A DNA stretch of 64,000 nucleotides, from contig MSXR01000005.1 in the NCBI GenBank assembly GCA_002083655.1, forward strand, positions 115,401 through 179,400, in the 5' to 3' direction. The notes under the pieces were generated by a model. The model was not told the origin of the DNA and did not search any database. It worked only from the letters and a program-made list of their open reading frames with translations. Positions 8,640 to 16,615 of this stretch are shown in pieces; within the stretch, counting starts at the first letter, position 1, and the number at the start of each line of letters is the position of its first letter. A program made the position numbers and the translations under genes. This DNA is from Proteobacteria bacterium ST_bin14 (GTDB lineage: Bacteria > Pseudomonadota > Alphaproteobacteria > Sphingomonadales > Sphingomonadaceae).

Positions 8640-9095
8640 ATGCGGATCTATCTGGTGGTCATCGACGAAAGCCGGGAGGCGGAAACAGCGCTCCGGTTTG
8701 CCGCACGCCGTGCGGTGAAAACCGGCGGTGGGGTCGAGATTCTGGCGCTTGTTCCCCCCGCAGAATTTGTCCCCTGGGGCGGCGTGCAGGCAACAATTGA
8801 GGAGGAAGCGCGCCAACACGCCGAAGCGCTGGTCGCCGCTGCCGCTGGCACGTTGATTGCCGAATCCGGGTTGAAACCAATCATCACCGTGCGCCAGGGC
8901 GATGCCCATAAAATTATACGAGAGGTGATTGCGGGCAACGCCGAAATTGCCGCCCTTGTGCTCGCCGCCGCTGCCACCGGCGCGCCCGGCCCGTTGATCA
9001 GCCATTTCGCGGGATCAGAAGCAGGTGCGCTACCCATCCCGCTGATGATCATCCCAGGTGGCTTGAGCACCGAAGCGATCGACCGGTTGAGTTGA
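8640..9095 (+). CDS. universal stress protein (UspA family)
   Basis: A 151-residue single Usp domain. It starts MRIYLVVIDESREAETALRFAARRA with the first strand and conserved Asp, and its C-terminal half ends AAATGAPGPLISHFAGSEA before PLMIIPG. This approximates the G-2x-G-9x-G(S/T) nucleotide-binding loop. A strong ribosome-binding site (AGGAGG) lies six bases ahead of the ATG. It is transcribed divergently from pdhC across 150 bp. Usp proteins respond to energy or oxygen stress, which would suit a location beside pyruvate dehydrogenase, but that link is inference. Confidence 0.85.
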   Translation: MRIYLVVIDESREAETALRFAARRAVKTGGGVEILALVPPAEFVPWGGVQATIEEEARQHAEALVAAAAGTLIAESGLKPIITVRQGDAHKIIREVIAGNAEIAALVLAAAATGAPGPLISHFAGSEAGALPIPLMIIPGGLSTEAIDRLS

Positions 9096-9148
9096 CCCCG
9101 GCATTAAGGGCACTTGATCCGGCGCCCACCGCGCGCCACGATGCGGGA

Positions 9149-10447
9149 ATGAACCAGAAATTGCTCGCCACCGCTGCGCTCACCCTTGCTATATGCACCC
9201 CCGCGCTTGCCGCCGATAAGCCCGATCCGGTTCGGTTGAAGGCAACGGTTGAAAAGCTCGTTTCGTTTGGCACGCGCAACACATTGTCGTCACCGACTGA
9301 TCCGGTGCGCGGCATTGGCGCTGCGCGGGCTTGGGCGGCAGATGAGCTGGACAAGCTGGGGGAGGCTTGCCGATGTATGCAGGTGCAGCGCATCGGCCGC
9401 ACCTTCACCGGGCCGCGCGCGCCCAACGGCGTTGAGGTGATCGACGTGCTGGGTGTGCAATGGGGGCGCGATAAGAACCGCGTCGTCATCGTCGGCGCGC
9501 ATATCGACAGCCGGGGCAGCGACACGCTGGACGTTACCAAGGACGCCCCCGGCGCGAATGACGACGGATCAGGCGTCGCGCTGGTGATGGAGGCTGCGCG
9601 CATTCTGTCCAAGGAAAGCTTCGAGGCGACCATTGTCTATGCGATTTTCTCCGGTGAGGAGCAGGGGTTGTGGGGCGGCACATTGCTGGCCGAAACCGCA
9701 AAGGAACGCGGCTGGGAAGTCTCCGCGATGCTCAACAATGATATCGTCGGCAACACCATGGGCCAAAACGGCATCCGCGTCGCAGACCGGGTCCGCGTGT
9801 TTTCCGAAGGGATTCGCGCATCGGAGGAATTGAAGGATCAACTCGCCCGGCGCGGCAATGGCGGCGAGGATGATGGCCCCAGCCGCGCGCTGGCCAAGGC
9901 GATTGATGGCATTGCAGGCACTATCCCCGGCGGTCTGGACGTGTTCATGGATCGCCGCCCGGACCGGTTTGGGCGCGGCGGTGATCACGAGCCTTTCTTG
10001 AAGCTCGGCTATCCCGCTGTGCGCTTTTCCGTCGGCGCCGAAAACTGGACGCAGCAGCATCAGGATCTGCGCACCGAAAACGGCATCGTCTACGGCGACA
10101 CCATCGACAAGATGGACTTCCCCTATCTGGCAAAGGTAACCGCGATCAACATCGCCGCCATCCGCCGCTTCGCCAGCGCCCCCGCTGCGCCAAAGACCGT
10201 CGCGATCAGCGGAGCAATTTCTTTCGATACCAAGGTTTCATGGCAAGCTGTGCCTGGCGCCACCGGCTACCGCGTGTACTGGCGCCGCACCGACACTGAT
10301 CGCTGGACCGGAAAACGCGACGTGACCGACACGAATGTGACATTGGTCAACACGTCAATCGACGATCATTTGTTTGCGGTGGCGGCAATCAGCGCGTCAG
10401 GCGCCGAAAGCATCGCGACACTGGGGGCCGCGCCGCCGCGACAATAA
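9149..10447 (+). CDS. secreted M28-family zinc aminopeptidase with C-terminal Fn3-like domain
   Basis: A 432-residue exported peptidase. The ATG at 9149 starts a clean signal peptide (cleavage after PALAA near residue 22); the open frame extends 19 codons further but without a signal. M28 zinc ligands are visible: H118 in VGAHIDSRG, D138 in GANDDGSG, catalytic E170 followed by E171 in SGEEQGLWGG, D198 in NNDIVGN and H280 in GDHEPF. After the peptidase domain, residues about 350-430 form a fibronectin-III-like module (VSWQAVPGATGYRVYWRR). Such enzymes release N-terminal amino acids in the periplasm or outside the cell. The open frame overlaps the Usp gene end, but the chosen start lies 53 bp downstream. 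Confidence 0.87.
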   Translation: MNQKLLATAALTLAICTPALAADKPDPVRLKATVEKLVSFGTRNTLSSPTDPVRGIGAARAWAADELDKLGEACRCMQVQRIGRTFTGPRAPNGVEVIDVLGVQWGRDKNRVVIVGAHIDSRGSDTLDVTKDAPGANDDGSGVALVMEAARILSKESFEATIVYAIFSGEEQGLWGGTLLAETAKERGWEVSAMLNNDIVGNTMGQNGIRVADRVRVFSEGIRASEELKDQLARRGNGGEDDGPSRALAKAIDGIAGTIPGGLDVFMDRRPDRFGRGGDHEPFLKLGYPAVRFSVGAENWTQQHQDLRTENGIVYGDTIDKMDFPYLAKVTAINIAAIRRFASAPAAPKTVAISGAISFDTKVSWQAVPGATGYRVYWRRTDTDRWTGKRDVTDTNVTLVNTSIDDHLFAVAAISASGAESIATLGAAPPRQ

Positions 10448-10527
10448 TCTCACCCGCCCCTCAGCCTGCGCAAGCCTCGATGACAAAAGCCCGGAAAAGT
10501 GGCTTTCGCGCAATCTAAGTTACGCCC

Positions 10528-11493
10528 TCACCGGCAGCAGTTGCACCCGCAACGCGGCTTGGGCTTCCACTTGCGCGCCGGCTTGCGGTACACGCGCCGG
10601 ACGGGCGCGCGGTAGACGGTTTCCTCGATATATTCGGTCACTGTTGTGGTGATGACGGGGGCCTGTTGTACCGTAATCGTCGTCGTGACACCCCCTGGGT
10701 AGTAATAGCCGCTGCCTGCCGACCATGTCTGGGTATAGCCCTGCGGATACAGCGGCTGGATCACCGCGCCTGCCTGGACTGGCGGTTGCGGCAGATAGCG
10801 CCCACTTTGCCGCCCCTGCTGATAACCGCGCTGGCCGTTCACCTCGTAACTGCCCTGATACTCGCCCTGATAGCCCCCCTGATAGCCAATGCCCGGTGCG
10901 GCATAGGGAGCGCCGTAGCCGGGCTGATTATCGGCATAATAGCCGCCGTCGCCATACTCATCGGCGGCGTCGTCCCAGCCAATGCCCTGCACACTGTCGT
11001 AAACGCGGCCACCGCCGTCGATCAGGACGGCATCGTCATAGTAACGCGACCAGCGATAGCCGCGAGGCGGCGGGGCCAGCCCGTAATCTGCGAAATTGCC
11101 GATGAAAAAGCTGGGCGCGAACCAGTAGCGCGGCAGGGCAAAGCCACGCCCGGGGCGACGATAGGCGTTCCAACCGCCGGGTGCCTGCATGCCGCCAATC
11201 CACCGACCGCCAACGCGCCCGCCCCAACGTTGGCCCTGGATGCGCTGGCCCTGAATTCTTTGGCCCTGAAGTGATTGGCCCTGATTAGCTTGGACCTGAG
11301 TAGCTTGGACCTGCGTAGATTGGACCTGAGCAGGTTGGCCGCCGAGCACCATTGGCGGACCACCTTCTGGCCCCATTGGCGGTACCGCGATTTGCGGCGC
11401 GATCATGCGGCCCCGCTCGAGTCGCTGGGCATCGGCGGTGCCGACAAGCGACATCGCCAGAACGGCAAATGACGCGATTACGGGGGTGCGCAT
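10528..11493 (-). CDS. RcnB-family periplasmic protein with pentapeptide repeats and Cys-rich tail
   Basis: A 321-residue exported protein (signal peptide 1-22, MRTPVIASFAVLAMSLVGTADA). The ATG at 11493 has GGAGAG upstream. Residues about 118-173 carry the RcnB/DUF3315 core, RGYRWSRYYDDAVLIDGGGRVYDSVQGIGW, known from a periplasmic protein affecting nickel/cobalt homeostasis. Before it, residues 54-90 are five-residue repeats of the type QVQAT/QGQRI. After it comes a Tyr/Gly/Gln-rich region, then a basic tail ending in CGCNCC. The Cys cluster suggests metal binding or disulfide linkage, and the low-complexity parts look extracytoplasmic and flexible. The precise role is unknown. Confidence 0.75.
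   Translation of the reverse strand: MRTPVIASFAVLAMSLVGTADAQRLERGRMIAPQIAVPPMGPEGGPPMVLGGQPAQVQSTQVQATQVQANQGQSLQGQRIQGQRIQGQRWGGRVGGRWIGGMQAPGGWNAYRRPGRGFALPRYWFAPSFFIGNFADYGLAPPPRGYRWSRYYDDAVLIDGGGRVYDSVQGIGWDDAADEYGDGGYYADNQPGYGAPYAAPGIGYQGGYQGEYQGSYEVNGQRGYQQGRQSGRYLPQPPVQAGAVIQPLYPQGYTQTWSAGSGYYYPGGVTTTITVQQAPVITTTVTEYIEETVYRAPVRRVYRKPARKWKPKPRCGCNCCR
11230..11343. repeat. 15-bp tandem repeat inside the RcnB-like gene
   Basis: Eight units with an exact 15-bp period start at 11230, 11245, 11260, 11275, 11290, 11305, 11320 and 11335, each with the core TTGGCCCTG or TTGGACCTG. They encode a five-residue Gln-rich repeat on the minus strand. Copy number could vary without breaking the frame. 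Confidence 0.9.
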
Positions 11494-11619
11494 GGTTAAC
11501 TCTCCAAAGGCCGTGCGAAGAGCGGTGGCAACGGCCAAATTCTTAACGTTGCTGTTACCATTTTTGGCGGATTTCAGCCACGGGAGAGCGAGTCCCACTT
11601 CGGGTCAGATGCCTTTGGT

Positions 11620-12099
11620 TTAGATACGGGCGGCAAGCATCCCGGCCAGCGCCTGTACCCCCACTGCATCAGCGGCATCGAACCGCCCGGCAATGGGGCT
11701 GTCGAGATCAAGCACCGCCAGCAGCACCCCGTCGCGCACGATCGGCACGACGAGTTCGGATCGGCTATCGGCATCGCAGGCGATATGACCGGGGAATTCA
11801 TGGACATCGTCCACCACTTGCGTCGCGAGCGTTGCCGCCGCCGTGCCGCATACACCCTTACCCACCGCAATGCGGATACAGGCGGGCTTGCCCTGAAACG
11901 GTCCCAGCACGAGCTCACCCCCCACCAGCCGATAAAAACCCGCCCAGTTCAGATCGGGCAGATATTGCCACATCAGCGCCGCAGCATTGGCCATGTTGGC
12001 CACCGCATCGGGCTCATTGGCCGTCAGCGCATCAAGCGCCGATTCAAGATCGCGGTACAGCTCAGCCTTGGCGCTGGCATCGACGGTGAAGGCGTACAT
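11620..12099 (-). CDS. msrC: free methionine-(R)-sulfoxide reductase (GAF domain)
   Basis: A 159-residue single GAF domain that reduces free Met-R-O, usually with thioredoxin. The three family cysteines are present: C74 in GKPACIRI, C84 in GKGVCGTAA and C108 in HIACDADSRSE, matching the Cys84/Cys94/Cys118 set of the E. coli enzyme with a constant offset of ten. The open frame continues upstream to 12273, but the ATG at 12099 gives the normal family length. It lies downstream of ctrA on the same strand but is separated from it by a terminator hairpin, so it probably has its own promoter. Confidence 0.9.
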   Translation of the reverse strand: MYAFTVDASAKAELYRDLESALDALTANEPDAVANMANAAALMWQYLPDLNWAGFYRLVGGELVLGPFQGKPACIRIAVGKGVCGTAAATLATQVVDDVHEFPGHIACDADSRSELVVPIVRDGVLLAVLDLDSPIAGRFDAADAVGVQALAGMLAARI

Positions 12100-12271
12100 G
12101 GGCAATCTTTCGCGATTGGGGATGGGGTGAAGGTGCGGTGGAGTTGGTGATCCCCTGCTGCTTAAGCAAGGCAGCGAAACGATCCTGTGCCGTCCCACGC
12201 GTTCTCGTCCGCTCGGCATGTGGTCGGGTGCCAAAAAAAGGCGATAACCCATTCGGCAATTCCGCAACCAC

Positions 12272-12309
12272 AAAAAAGCCCGCAGCTCCCTTCTCGGAAA
12301 CTGCGGGCT
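12272..12309 (-). terminator. rho-independent terminator of ctrA
   Basis: On the minus strand a 9-bp stem AGCCCGCAG/CTGCGGGCT (arms 12301-12309 and 12277-12285, loop 12286-12300) is followed by six T residues (12277-12272). It lies 28 bp beyond the ctrA stop codon and insulates msrC from ctrA transcription. Confidence 0.88.
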
Positions 12310-12336
12310 TTTCCCCCGTTGTTGGTATTGCCCGCG

Positions 12337-13038
12337 TTACGCGACGGCGGCTTCTTGCACCTCGTCCGGCTCGCGCAGCACATAGCCGCGGCCCCAGACG
12401 GTTTCGATGTAATTGTCGCCTTCACACGCCATGCTCAATTTCTTGCGCAGCTTGCAGATGAAGACGTCGATAATCTTGAGTTCGGGTTCGTCCATGCCGC
12501 CATACAGGTGGTTCAGGAACATTTCCTTGGTCAGGGTGGTGCCCTTGCGCAAGCTAAGCAGCTCTAGCATCGCATATTCCTTGCCGGTCAGGTGGACGCG
12601 GGCACCATCGACTTCGACGGTCTTGGCATCCAGGTTGACGGCGAGTTTGCCCGTGCGGATCACCGACTGCGAATGGCCCTTGGACCGGCGGACGACCGCA
12701 TGAATGCGGGCGGTAAGTTCTTCGCGGTGGAATGGCTTGGTGACGTAATCGTCAGCACCAAAGCCGAACGAGCGGACCTTTGAGTCCATTTCGTTAATGC
12801 CGGAAAGGATGAGTACGGGCGTCTGCACCCTGGCGACGCGGAGCTTTTTCAGCACGTCATAGCCGTGCATGTCGGGCAGGTTCAGGTCGAGCAGGATGAT
12901 ATCATAATCATACAGCTTGCCCAGATCGAGGCCCTCTTCGCCCAGGTCGGTGGTGTAAACGTTAAACCCTTCGGCCGACAGCATCAGCTCAATCGCCTTG
13001 GCGGTCGTGGGCTCGTCTTCGATCAGCAGTACGCGCAT
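12337..13038 (-). CDS. ctrA: CtrA cell-cycle response regulator
   Basis: A 233-residue OmpR-type regulator. The receiver domain starts MRVLLIEDEPTTAKAIE with the acidic pocket (D8, E9), the phosphoacceptor D51 in ILLDLNLPD and K101 in YVTKPF. The winged-helix domain contains RKGTTLTKEMFLNHLYGGMDEPELKIIDVFICKLRKKL, which is nearly invariant in alphaproteobacterial CtrA. CtrA controls division, motility or envelope genes by binding TTAA-N7-TTAA. The C-terminus ends in a hydrophobic AAVA, resembling the ClpXP recognition tail of Caulobacter CtrA. The frame starts earlier at 13101, but the ATG at 13038 is the family start. Its promoter region carries a CtrA box and three GANTC sites (annotated separately). 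Confidence 0.96.
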   Translation of the reverse strand: MRVLLIEDEPTTAKAIELMLSAEGFNVYTTDLGEEGLDLGKLYDYDIILLDLNLPDMHGYDVLKKLRVARVQTPVLILSGINEMDSKVRSFGFGADDYVTKPFHREELTARIHAVVRRSKGHSQSVIRTGKLAVNLDAKTVEVDGARVHLTGKEYAMLELLSLRKGTTLTKEMFLNHLYGGMDEPELKIIDVFICKLRKKLSMACEGDNYIETVWGRGYVLREPDEVQEAAVA

Positions 13039-13136
13039 CTGGCAGTTCCCCTGTTCATTGCAGCCCCGGAACTTCCCCAATCGCCCGGCGCGTTCACGCA
13101 CATTCCAATAACCTGATCAGTGATGAAGGTAAAAGG

Positions 13137-13151
13137 TTAATTTCAGATTAA
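13137..13151. promoter_or_regulatory. CtrA binding box in the ctrA promoter
   Basis: TTAA at 13137-13140 and TTAA at 13148-13151 are separated by exactly seven bases, matching the full CtrA consensus TTAA-N7-TTAA. The box lies 99 bp upstream of the ctrA start codon and points to direct autoregulation. Confidence 0.8.
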
Positions 13152-13158
13152 TCGGCCT

Positions 13159-13181
13159 GACTCCACGAGTCGCGGGGACTC
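13159..13181. promoter_or_regulatory. cluster of three GANTC (CcrM) sites
   Basis: GACTC at 13159-13163, GAGTC at 13167-13171 and GACTC at 13177-13181 fall within 23 bp, eight bases from the CtrA box. GANTC is the target of the cell-cycle methyltransferase CcrM, and the Caulobacter ctrA P1 promoter is also regulated through such a site. Methylation control here is an inference. Confidence 0.65.
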
Positions 13182-14090
13182 TCATTGCGGTGCGCTAGCG
13201 CAAATCGGGCGCAACCTGTCGCTCAGGAAAGCGAGCAACGCCTCTACGCGAGCGGGACGCAAATTGCCGGGCGGGGTCATCAGGTGCAGCGCGACGGGCG
13301 GCGCGTGCCAATCAGCAAGGATAGCGACCAGCGTGCCCGCCTTCAGGTCAGTGCCGACAATGAAATCAGGCAGCAGCGCAATCCCCAGCCCCTGCCGCAG
13401 CGCCGGCATCAACGCATCGCCGCTATTGGCGCGAAACGGCCCGGCAGGGCGCACCGCAACCTCTGCGCCGCCCGGCCCGGTGAAGCGCCACGGGCCGGTG
13501 ACATTGGTATATGCCAGGCATTGATGCTCGCCGAGTTGTGCCGGGTGCGTCGGGGCGCCGTGGCGCGCAAGATAGGCGGGTGCAGCAACGACATGCGCGG
13601 TCACCGGCCCCAACCGACGGGCGCGCAGCGAACTATCGGGCAGGTCAGCCACCCGAACCGCAATGTCATACCCTTCCGCCACGATATCGACCTTGGCGTC
13701 GGACAGGTGCAGATCGATCTCAATGCCGGGATGGGCGGCGATGAAATCGGCAATCGGGCCGGTCAGGTGCAGCAGCCCCAGTGCCATCGGGGCCGCAACC
13801 CGGATCAACCCGGTGGGCGCGGTGGCCGCGTCGCGTGCGGCTTCCTCCGCTGCATTGGCTTCCGCCAGCATGCGCGCGGCCCGCTCGGCAAGCGTTTTGC
13901 CATTCTCGGTCAGCGTCAGGCGTCGCGACGTGCGGTGGAACAGCGACTGACCAAGGTGAGTCTCCAATCGCGTTACCGCCTTCGACACCGTCGCCTTCGA
14001 TACCCCGATGGCGTCGGCCGCGCCGCTGAACGATCGATGTTCGACGACGCTGGCAAAGATCGCCCAGGCTTCAAGATCGGGTAGCCGCAT
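13182..14090 (-). CDS. LysR-family transcriptional regulator
   Basis: A 302-residue LysR protein. The N-terminal helix-turn-helix reads VVEHRSFSGAADAIGVSKATVSKAVTRLETHLGQSLFHRTSRRLTLTENG, and the effector-binding domain begins near residue 90. The ATG at 14090 is preceded by GGAGGGCGAA; the frame extends 11 codons further without a better signal. It is transcribed divergently from a pirin gene with 111 bp between the starts. LysR/pirin pairs of this layout are common in proteobacteria, so the pirin is the likely target. The pirin-wrbA block would give it a role in quinone or electrophile stress, which is inferred from neighbours. Confidence 0.88.
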   Translation of the reverse strand: MRLPDLEAWAIFASVVEHRSFSGAADAIGVSKATVSKAVTRLETHLGQSLFHRTSRRLTLTENGKTLAERAARMLAEANAAEEAARDAATAPTGLIRVAAPMALGLLHLTGPIADFIAAHPGIEIDLHLSDAKVDIVAEGYDIAVRVADLPDSSLRARRLGPVTAHVVAAPAYLARHGAPTHPAQLGEHQCLAYTNVTGPWRFTGPGGAEVAVRPAGPFRANSGDALMPALRQGLGIALLPDFIVGTDLKAGTLVAILADWHAPPVALHLMTPPGNLRPARVEALLAFLSDRLRPICASAPQ

Positions 14091-14201
14091 TTCGCCCTCC
14101 GTTTGACGATTAGATCTATTCAAGAAACAATCAGTTTCTATCGTTTCTATTTACGCGATCCGGTCAAGCCCTATCTTGGCCCCAACACAAAGGAGGTTCC
14201 C

Positions 14202-14915
14202 ATGTTGACCAAAACACATATCGACCGGCGGCCTTTCGACAGCTTGGGCCATGCTGATCATGGCTGGCTGAATGCGCGCCATCATTTCTCGTTTTCGGAG
14301 TATCATGACCCTGACCGGATGGGCTGGGGCAGCATCCGGGTGTGGAATGATGATGAGATCGCGGCCAATGCCGGATTTCCGCCGCACCCGCACCGCGACA
14401 TGGAGATCATCACCTATGTCCGTTCGGGCGCGATCACGCACCAGGATTCGCTGGGCAATACCGGGCGAACAGAAGCAGGCGATGTTCAGGTGATGAGCGC
14501 AGGCACGGGCGTTCGCCATTCGGAATTTAATCTGGAGCCTGAGACGACCACATTGTTCCAGATCTGGATTGAACCAAAGCGCCTGGGCGGATCGCCAAGC
14601 TGGGGTGCAAAGCCTTTCCCCAAGGATGATCGTTCTGGCAAATTCGTCACGCTGGCGAGCGGCTTTGCCGAGGATACGGACGCATTGCCGATCCGCGCCG
14701 ATGCCAGATTGCTCGCCGCGACGGTGAAGGCGGGCGAGACGATCAGCTATACCCTGGCAAAGGGTCGCCATGGTTATCTGGTGCCCGCCACCGGTGCGAT
14801 TGAAATTGACGGCGAACGGATAAATGCGCGCGACGGTGCTGCCATTGGCGGCGGCCAGACGTTGACGATCACCGCGCTGGAAGAATCCGAAATCGTTCTG
14901 GTCGATTCCGAATAA
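14202..14915 (+). CDS. pirin family protein (cupin)
   Basis: A 237-residue bicupin. The metal-binding N-terminal cupin is complete: FPPHPHRDMEIITYVRSGAITHQDSLGN supplies the His residues, and GTGVRHSEFN supplies the later His and the conserved turn. Bacterial pirins bind iron or zinc, and some act as quercetin dioxygenases or bind pyruvate dehydrogenase E1. The start is fixed by AAAGGAGG six bases ahead of the ATG at 14202. It lies opposite the LysR gene and upstream of wrbA on the same strand, with two hairpins between it and wrbA. Confidence 0.9.
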   Translation: MLTKTHIDRRPFDSLGHADHGWLNARHHFSFSEYHDPDRMGWGSIRVWNDDEIAANAGFPPHPHRDMEIITYVRSGAITHQDSLGNTGRTEAGDVQVMSAGTGVRHSEFNLEPETTTLFQIWIEPKRLGGSPSWGAKPFPKDDRSGKFVTLASGFAEDTDALPIRADARLLAATVKAGETISYTLAKGRHGYLVPATGAIEIDGERINARDGAAIGGGQTLTITALEESEIVLVDSE

Positions 14916-14942
14916 CGCCACACCCAACCCCGCGCTTACCGA

Positions 14943-15013
14943 TTCCGCGCCCTTTTTAAGGGTGCGGAAAAGGGGCGGGCATCGCCCCCCACCCCCCGTG
15001 CGGTGCCCGCCCC
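14943..15013. other. tandem hairpins between pirin gene and wrbA
   Basis: The first hairpin pairs 14943-14954 (TTCCGCGCCCTT) with 14958-14969 through 12 bp with one G-T wobble and a TTT loop. The second pairs GGGGCGGGCA (14972-14981) with TGCCCGCCCC (15004-15013). Neither has a T-tract on the plus strand, so they could be processing or attenuation structures, or extragenic palindromes, rather than a canonical terminator. Confidence 0.55.
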
Positions 15014-15041
15014 GAACGCCATTTCCCCAAGGAGACACATC

Positions 15042-15644
15042 ATGTCGAAAGTCCTGGTCCTCTATTATTCGTCCTACGGCCATATCGAACAAATGGCGGA
15101 TGCAGCCGCCGATGGCGCACGTTCTGCCGGCGCCAGCGTCGATATTCGCCGCGTGCCCGAAACCGTGCCGCAGGCTGTGGCACAGGCGGCGCATTTCAAA
15201 ACGGAGAGTCCCCACCCGGTGATCGGATCGGTTGAAGAACTCGCCGCCTATGATGCCATCATCATCGGTGCACCAACCCGCTTTGGCCGGATGCCGGGGC
15301 AGATGGCCGCGTTTCTTGATCAAGCGGGCGGGCTGTGGTTTCGCGGCGCGCTGAACGGCAAGGTCGGCGGCGCCTTTACCTCCAGTGCAACCCAGCATGG
15401 TGGCCAGGAAGTGACGCTGTTTTCAATCATCACCAACCTGATGCATTTCGGCATGACGATTGTTGGGCTTGATTACGGCTTTCAGGCACAGATGGGTGTT
15501 GACGAGGTGAAGGGCGGATCGCCTTACGGTGCGACCACCATCGCCGATGGCGATGGCAGCCGCCAGCCAAGCGCGGCGGAACTGGACGGGGCCCGCTATC
15601 AGGGCCGCCGAATCGCCGAAGTGGCCGGCAAATTGGCGGTGTAA
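15042..15644 (+). CDS. wrbA: NAD(P)H:quinone oxidoreductase (WrbA)
   Basis: A 200-residue flavodoxin-fold enzyme that reduces quinones by two electrons and so avoids semiquinone radicals. FMN-binding features are present: YYSSYGHIEQMADAAADGA at the phosphate loop, GAPTRFGRMPGQMAAFLDQAGGLW, and AFTSSATQHGGQEVTLFSIITNLMHFGM. The length and motifs are standard for the family. AAGGAG lies eight bases before the ATG at 15042. It follows the pirin gene and the LysR/pirin control region and may be co-regulated with them, although hairpins intervene. Confidence 0.94.
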   Translation: MSKVLVLYYSSYGHIEQMADAAADGARSAGASVDIRRVPETVPQAVAQAAHFKTESPHPVIGSVEELAAYDAIIIGAPTRFGRMPGQMAAFLDQAGGLWFRGALNGKVGGAFTSSATQHGGQEVTLFSIITNLMHFGMTIVGLDYGFQAQMGVDEVKGGSPYGATTIADGDGSRQPSAAELDGARYQGRRIAEVAGKLAV

Positions 15645-15689
15645 ATCTCAGCGAGCGACGCTGCTTTCACGTTCATCCTTGTCGCAAAA

Positions 15690-15775
15690 CCCCCGCGTCG
15701 AGCATCGTCGAGACACCCCCCGCAGTTCATGTGACACCCCCTCGACTTCGCTCGGCACAAACGGGCCAAGATTAA
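15690..15775. repeat. dispersed intergenic element
   Basis: The non-coding stretch between wrbA and the M15 gene contains CCCCCTCGACTTCGCTCGGC (15737-15756) followed by ACAAACGGG, and nearby CGTCGAGCATCGTCGAGAC. A related core (TCAACTTCGCTCAGCCCGAAC) is found near 41423-41443. This looks like a short dispersed repeat of the kind common between sphingomonad genes. Confidence 0.45.
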
Positions 15776-15795
15776 CGGTTACGGATGTCGCCTAC

Positions 15796-16548
15796 CTATT
15801 CCTGCAGCGGCGTTCCCGGTGGGAGCGCCGCTGGTCGCGGAACGATGGCAACGGCATCCACCTGCATCGGGCGGGCCGGATAGGCGGTGCGCGCGCGGGC
15901 AAAAATCGCGCGCGCAGGCCCGGCACCGGGCGCGGAGGCCGCCGTGCCCACCCACCGCCAATGCCATGGCTCCCACGTTACGCCCTGCGCATTGCCTGCG
16001 GGGAAGGACAGTTCAAACCCGTAATCGCTGGCATTGGCAAGCAACCAGCGCCCCGCCGGAGTGCGGGCAAAACAGGCATCGACATCGCCGCATCCCACCG
16101 AAGGGCGGGTGCCGAAATCAATCGCATAACCCGTCGCGTGTTCACTATAGCCCGGCGGGCCGACAAAGCGCGCACGTTCGACTGCGTCCCTACAGCGCTT
16201 TCTAGGCCCGATCTGGCTGCAAAACACACTGCGCTGGCGGTTGACGGTGCGATAACAGGATACCGCCCTGATCTGGCCGTTCAGGCCTGACGCGCTTGCG
16301 GCCGTCAGCATGCGCGACAAATCAGCGGCCACGGCCGGGCGCAGCAGGCACGGCGCGCCCAGCGCAAAACGGCCCGGCATGGGCACCAGTTCACTCGCGC
16401 TGGCCTGGCCGTACGGCAGATGGCCGAGCATCCGCCCGTCGGGGCCGGCGGCAACGCGTTGCCCAATGCACAGTTCATCGACTGCCGCCTGCGCAAGGGC
16501 AGGCGCCAGCACGATCGTCATCAAGGTGATGGCGGCGGCGTATTTCAT
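15796..16548 (-). CDS. extensin-like / M15 peptidase-like exported protein
   Basis: A 250-residue exported protein (signal peptide to about residue 21, MKYAAAITLMTIVLAPALAQA). The C-terminal domain has the M15 zinc-peptidase layout: YSEHATGYAIDFGTR supplies H and D, TPAGRWLLANASDYGFELSF follows, and EPWHWRWVG supplies the second His. Relatives are VanY/DacB-type D,D-carboxypeptidases acting on peptidoglycan, also annotated as extensin-like. Two Cys pairs (CLLRP..., VSCYR..., VFC..., CGDVDAC) suit an oxidising periplasm. GGAGAG precedes the ATG at 16548. The gene is divergent from the pseudouridine synthase with only 67 bp between the two starts. Confidence 0.8.
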   Translation of the reverse strand: MKYAAAITLMTIVLAPALAQAAVDELCIGQRVAAGPDGRMLGHLPYGQASASELVPMPGRFALGAPCLLRPAVAADLSRMLTAASASGLNGQIRAVSCYRTVNRQRSVFCSQIGPRKRCRDAVERARFVGPPGYSEHATGYAIDFGTRPSVGCGDVDACFARTPAGRWLLANASDYGFELSFPAGNAQGVTWEPWHWRWVGTAASAPGAGPARAIFARARTAYPARPMQVDAVAIVPRPAALPPGTPLQE

Positions 16549-16615
16549 TGTCTCTCCGGGGGAGGGTGTTGCGCTTTTTCTGGCACGCGGGCGCGGCGAG
16601 TGGCAAGGGCAGTTG

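Noticed and set aside
11228..11343. possible CRISPR-like array
   Set aside because: The units are contiguous 15-bp repeats without spacers and lie in frame inside a coding gene; they are a coding tandem repeat.
14151..15398. 415-codon minus-strand frame across the pirin and wrbA genes
   Set aside because: Both plus-strand genes have strong ribosome-binding sites and family motifs; the antisense product is low in hydrophobic core and unlike any family.
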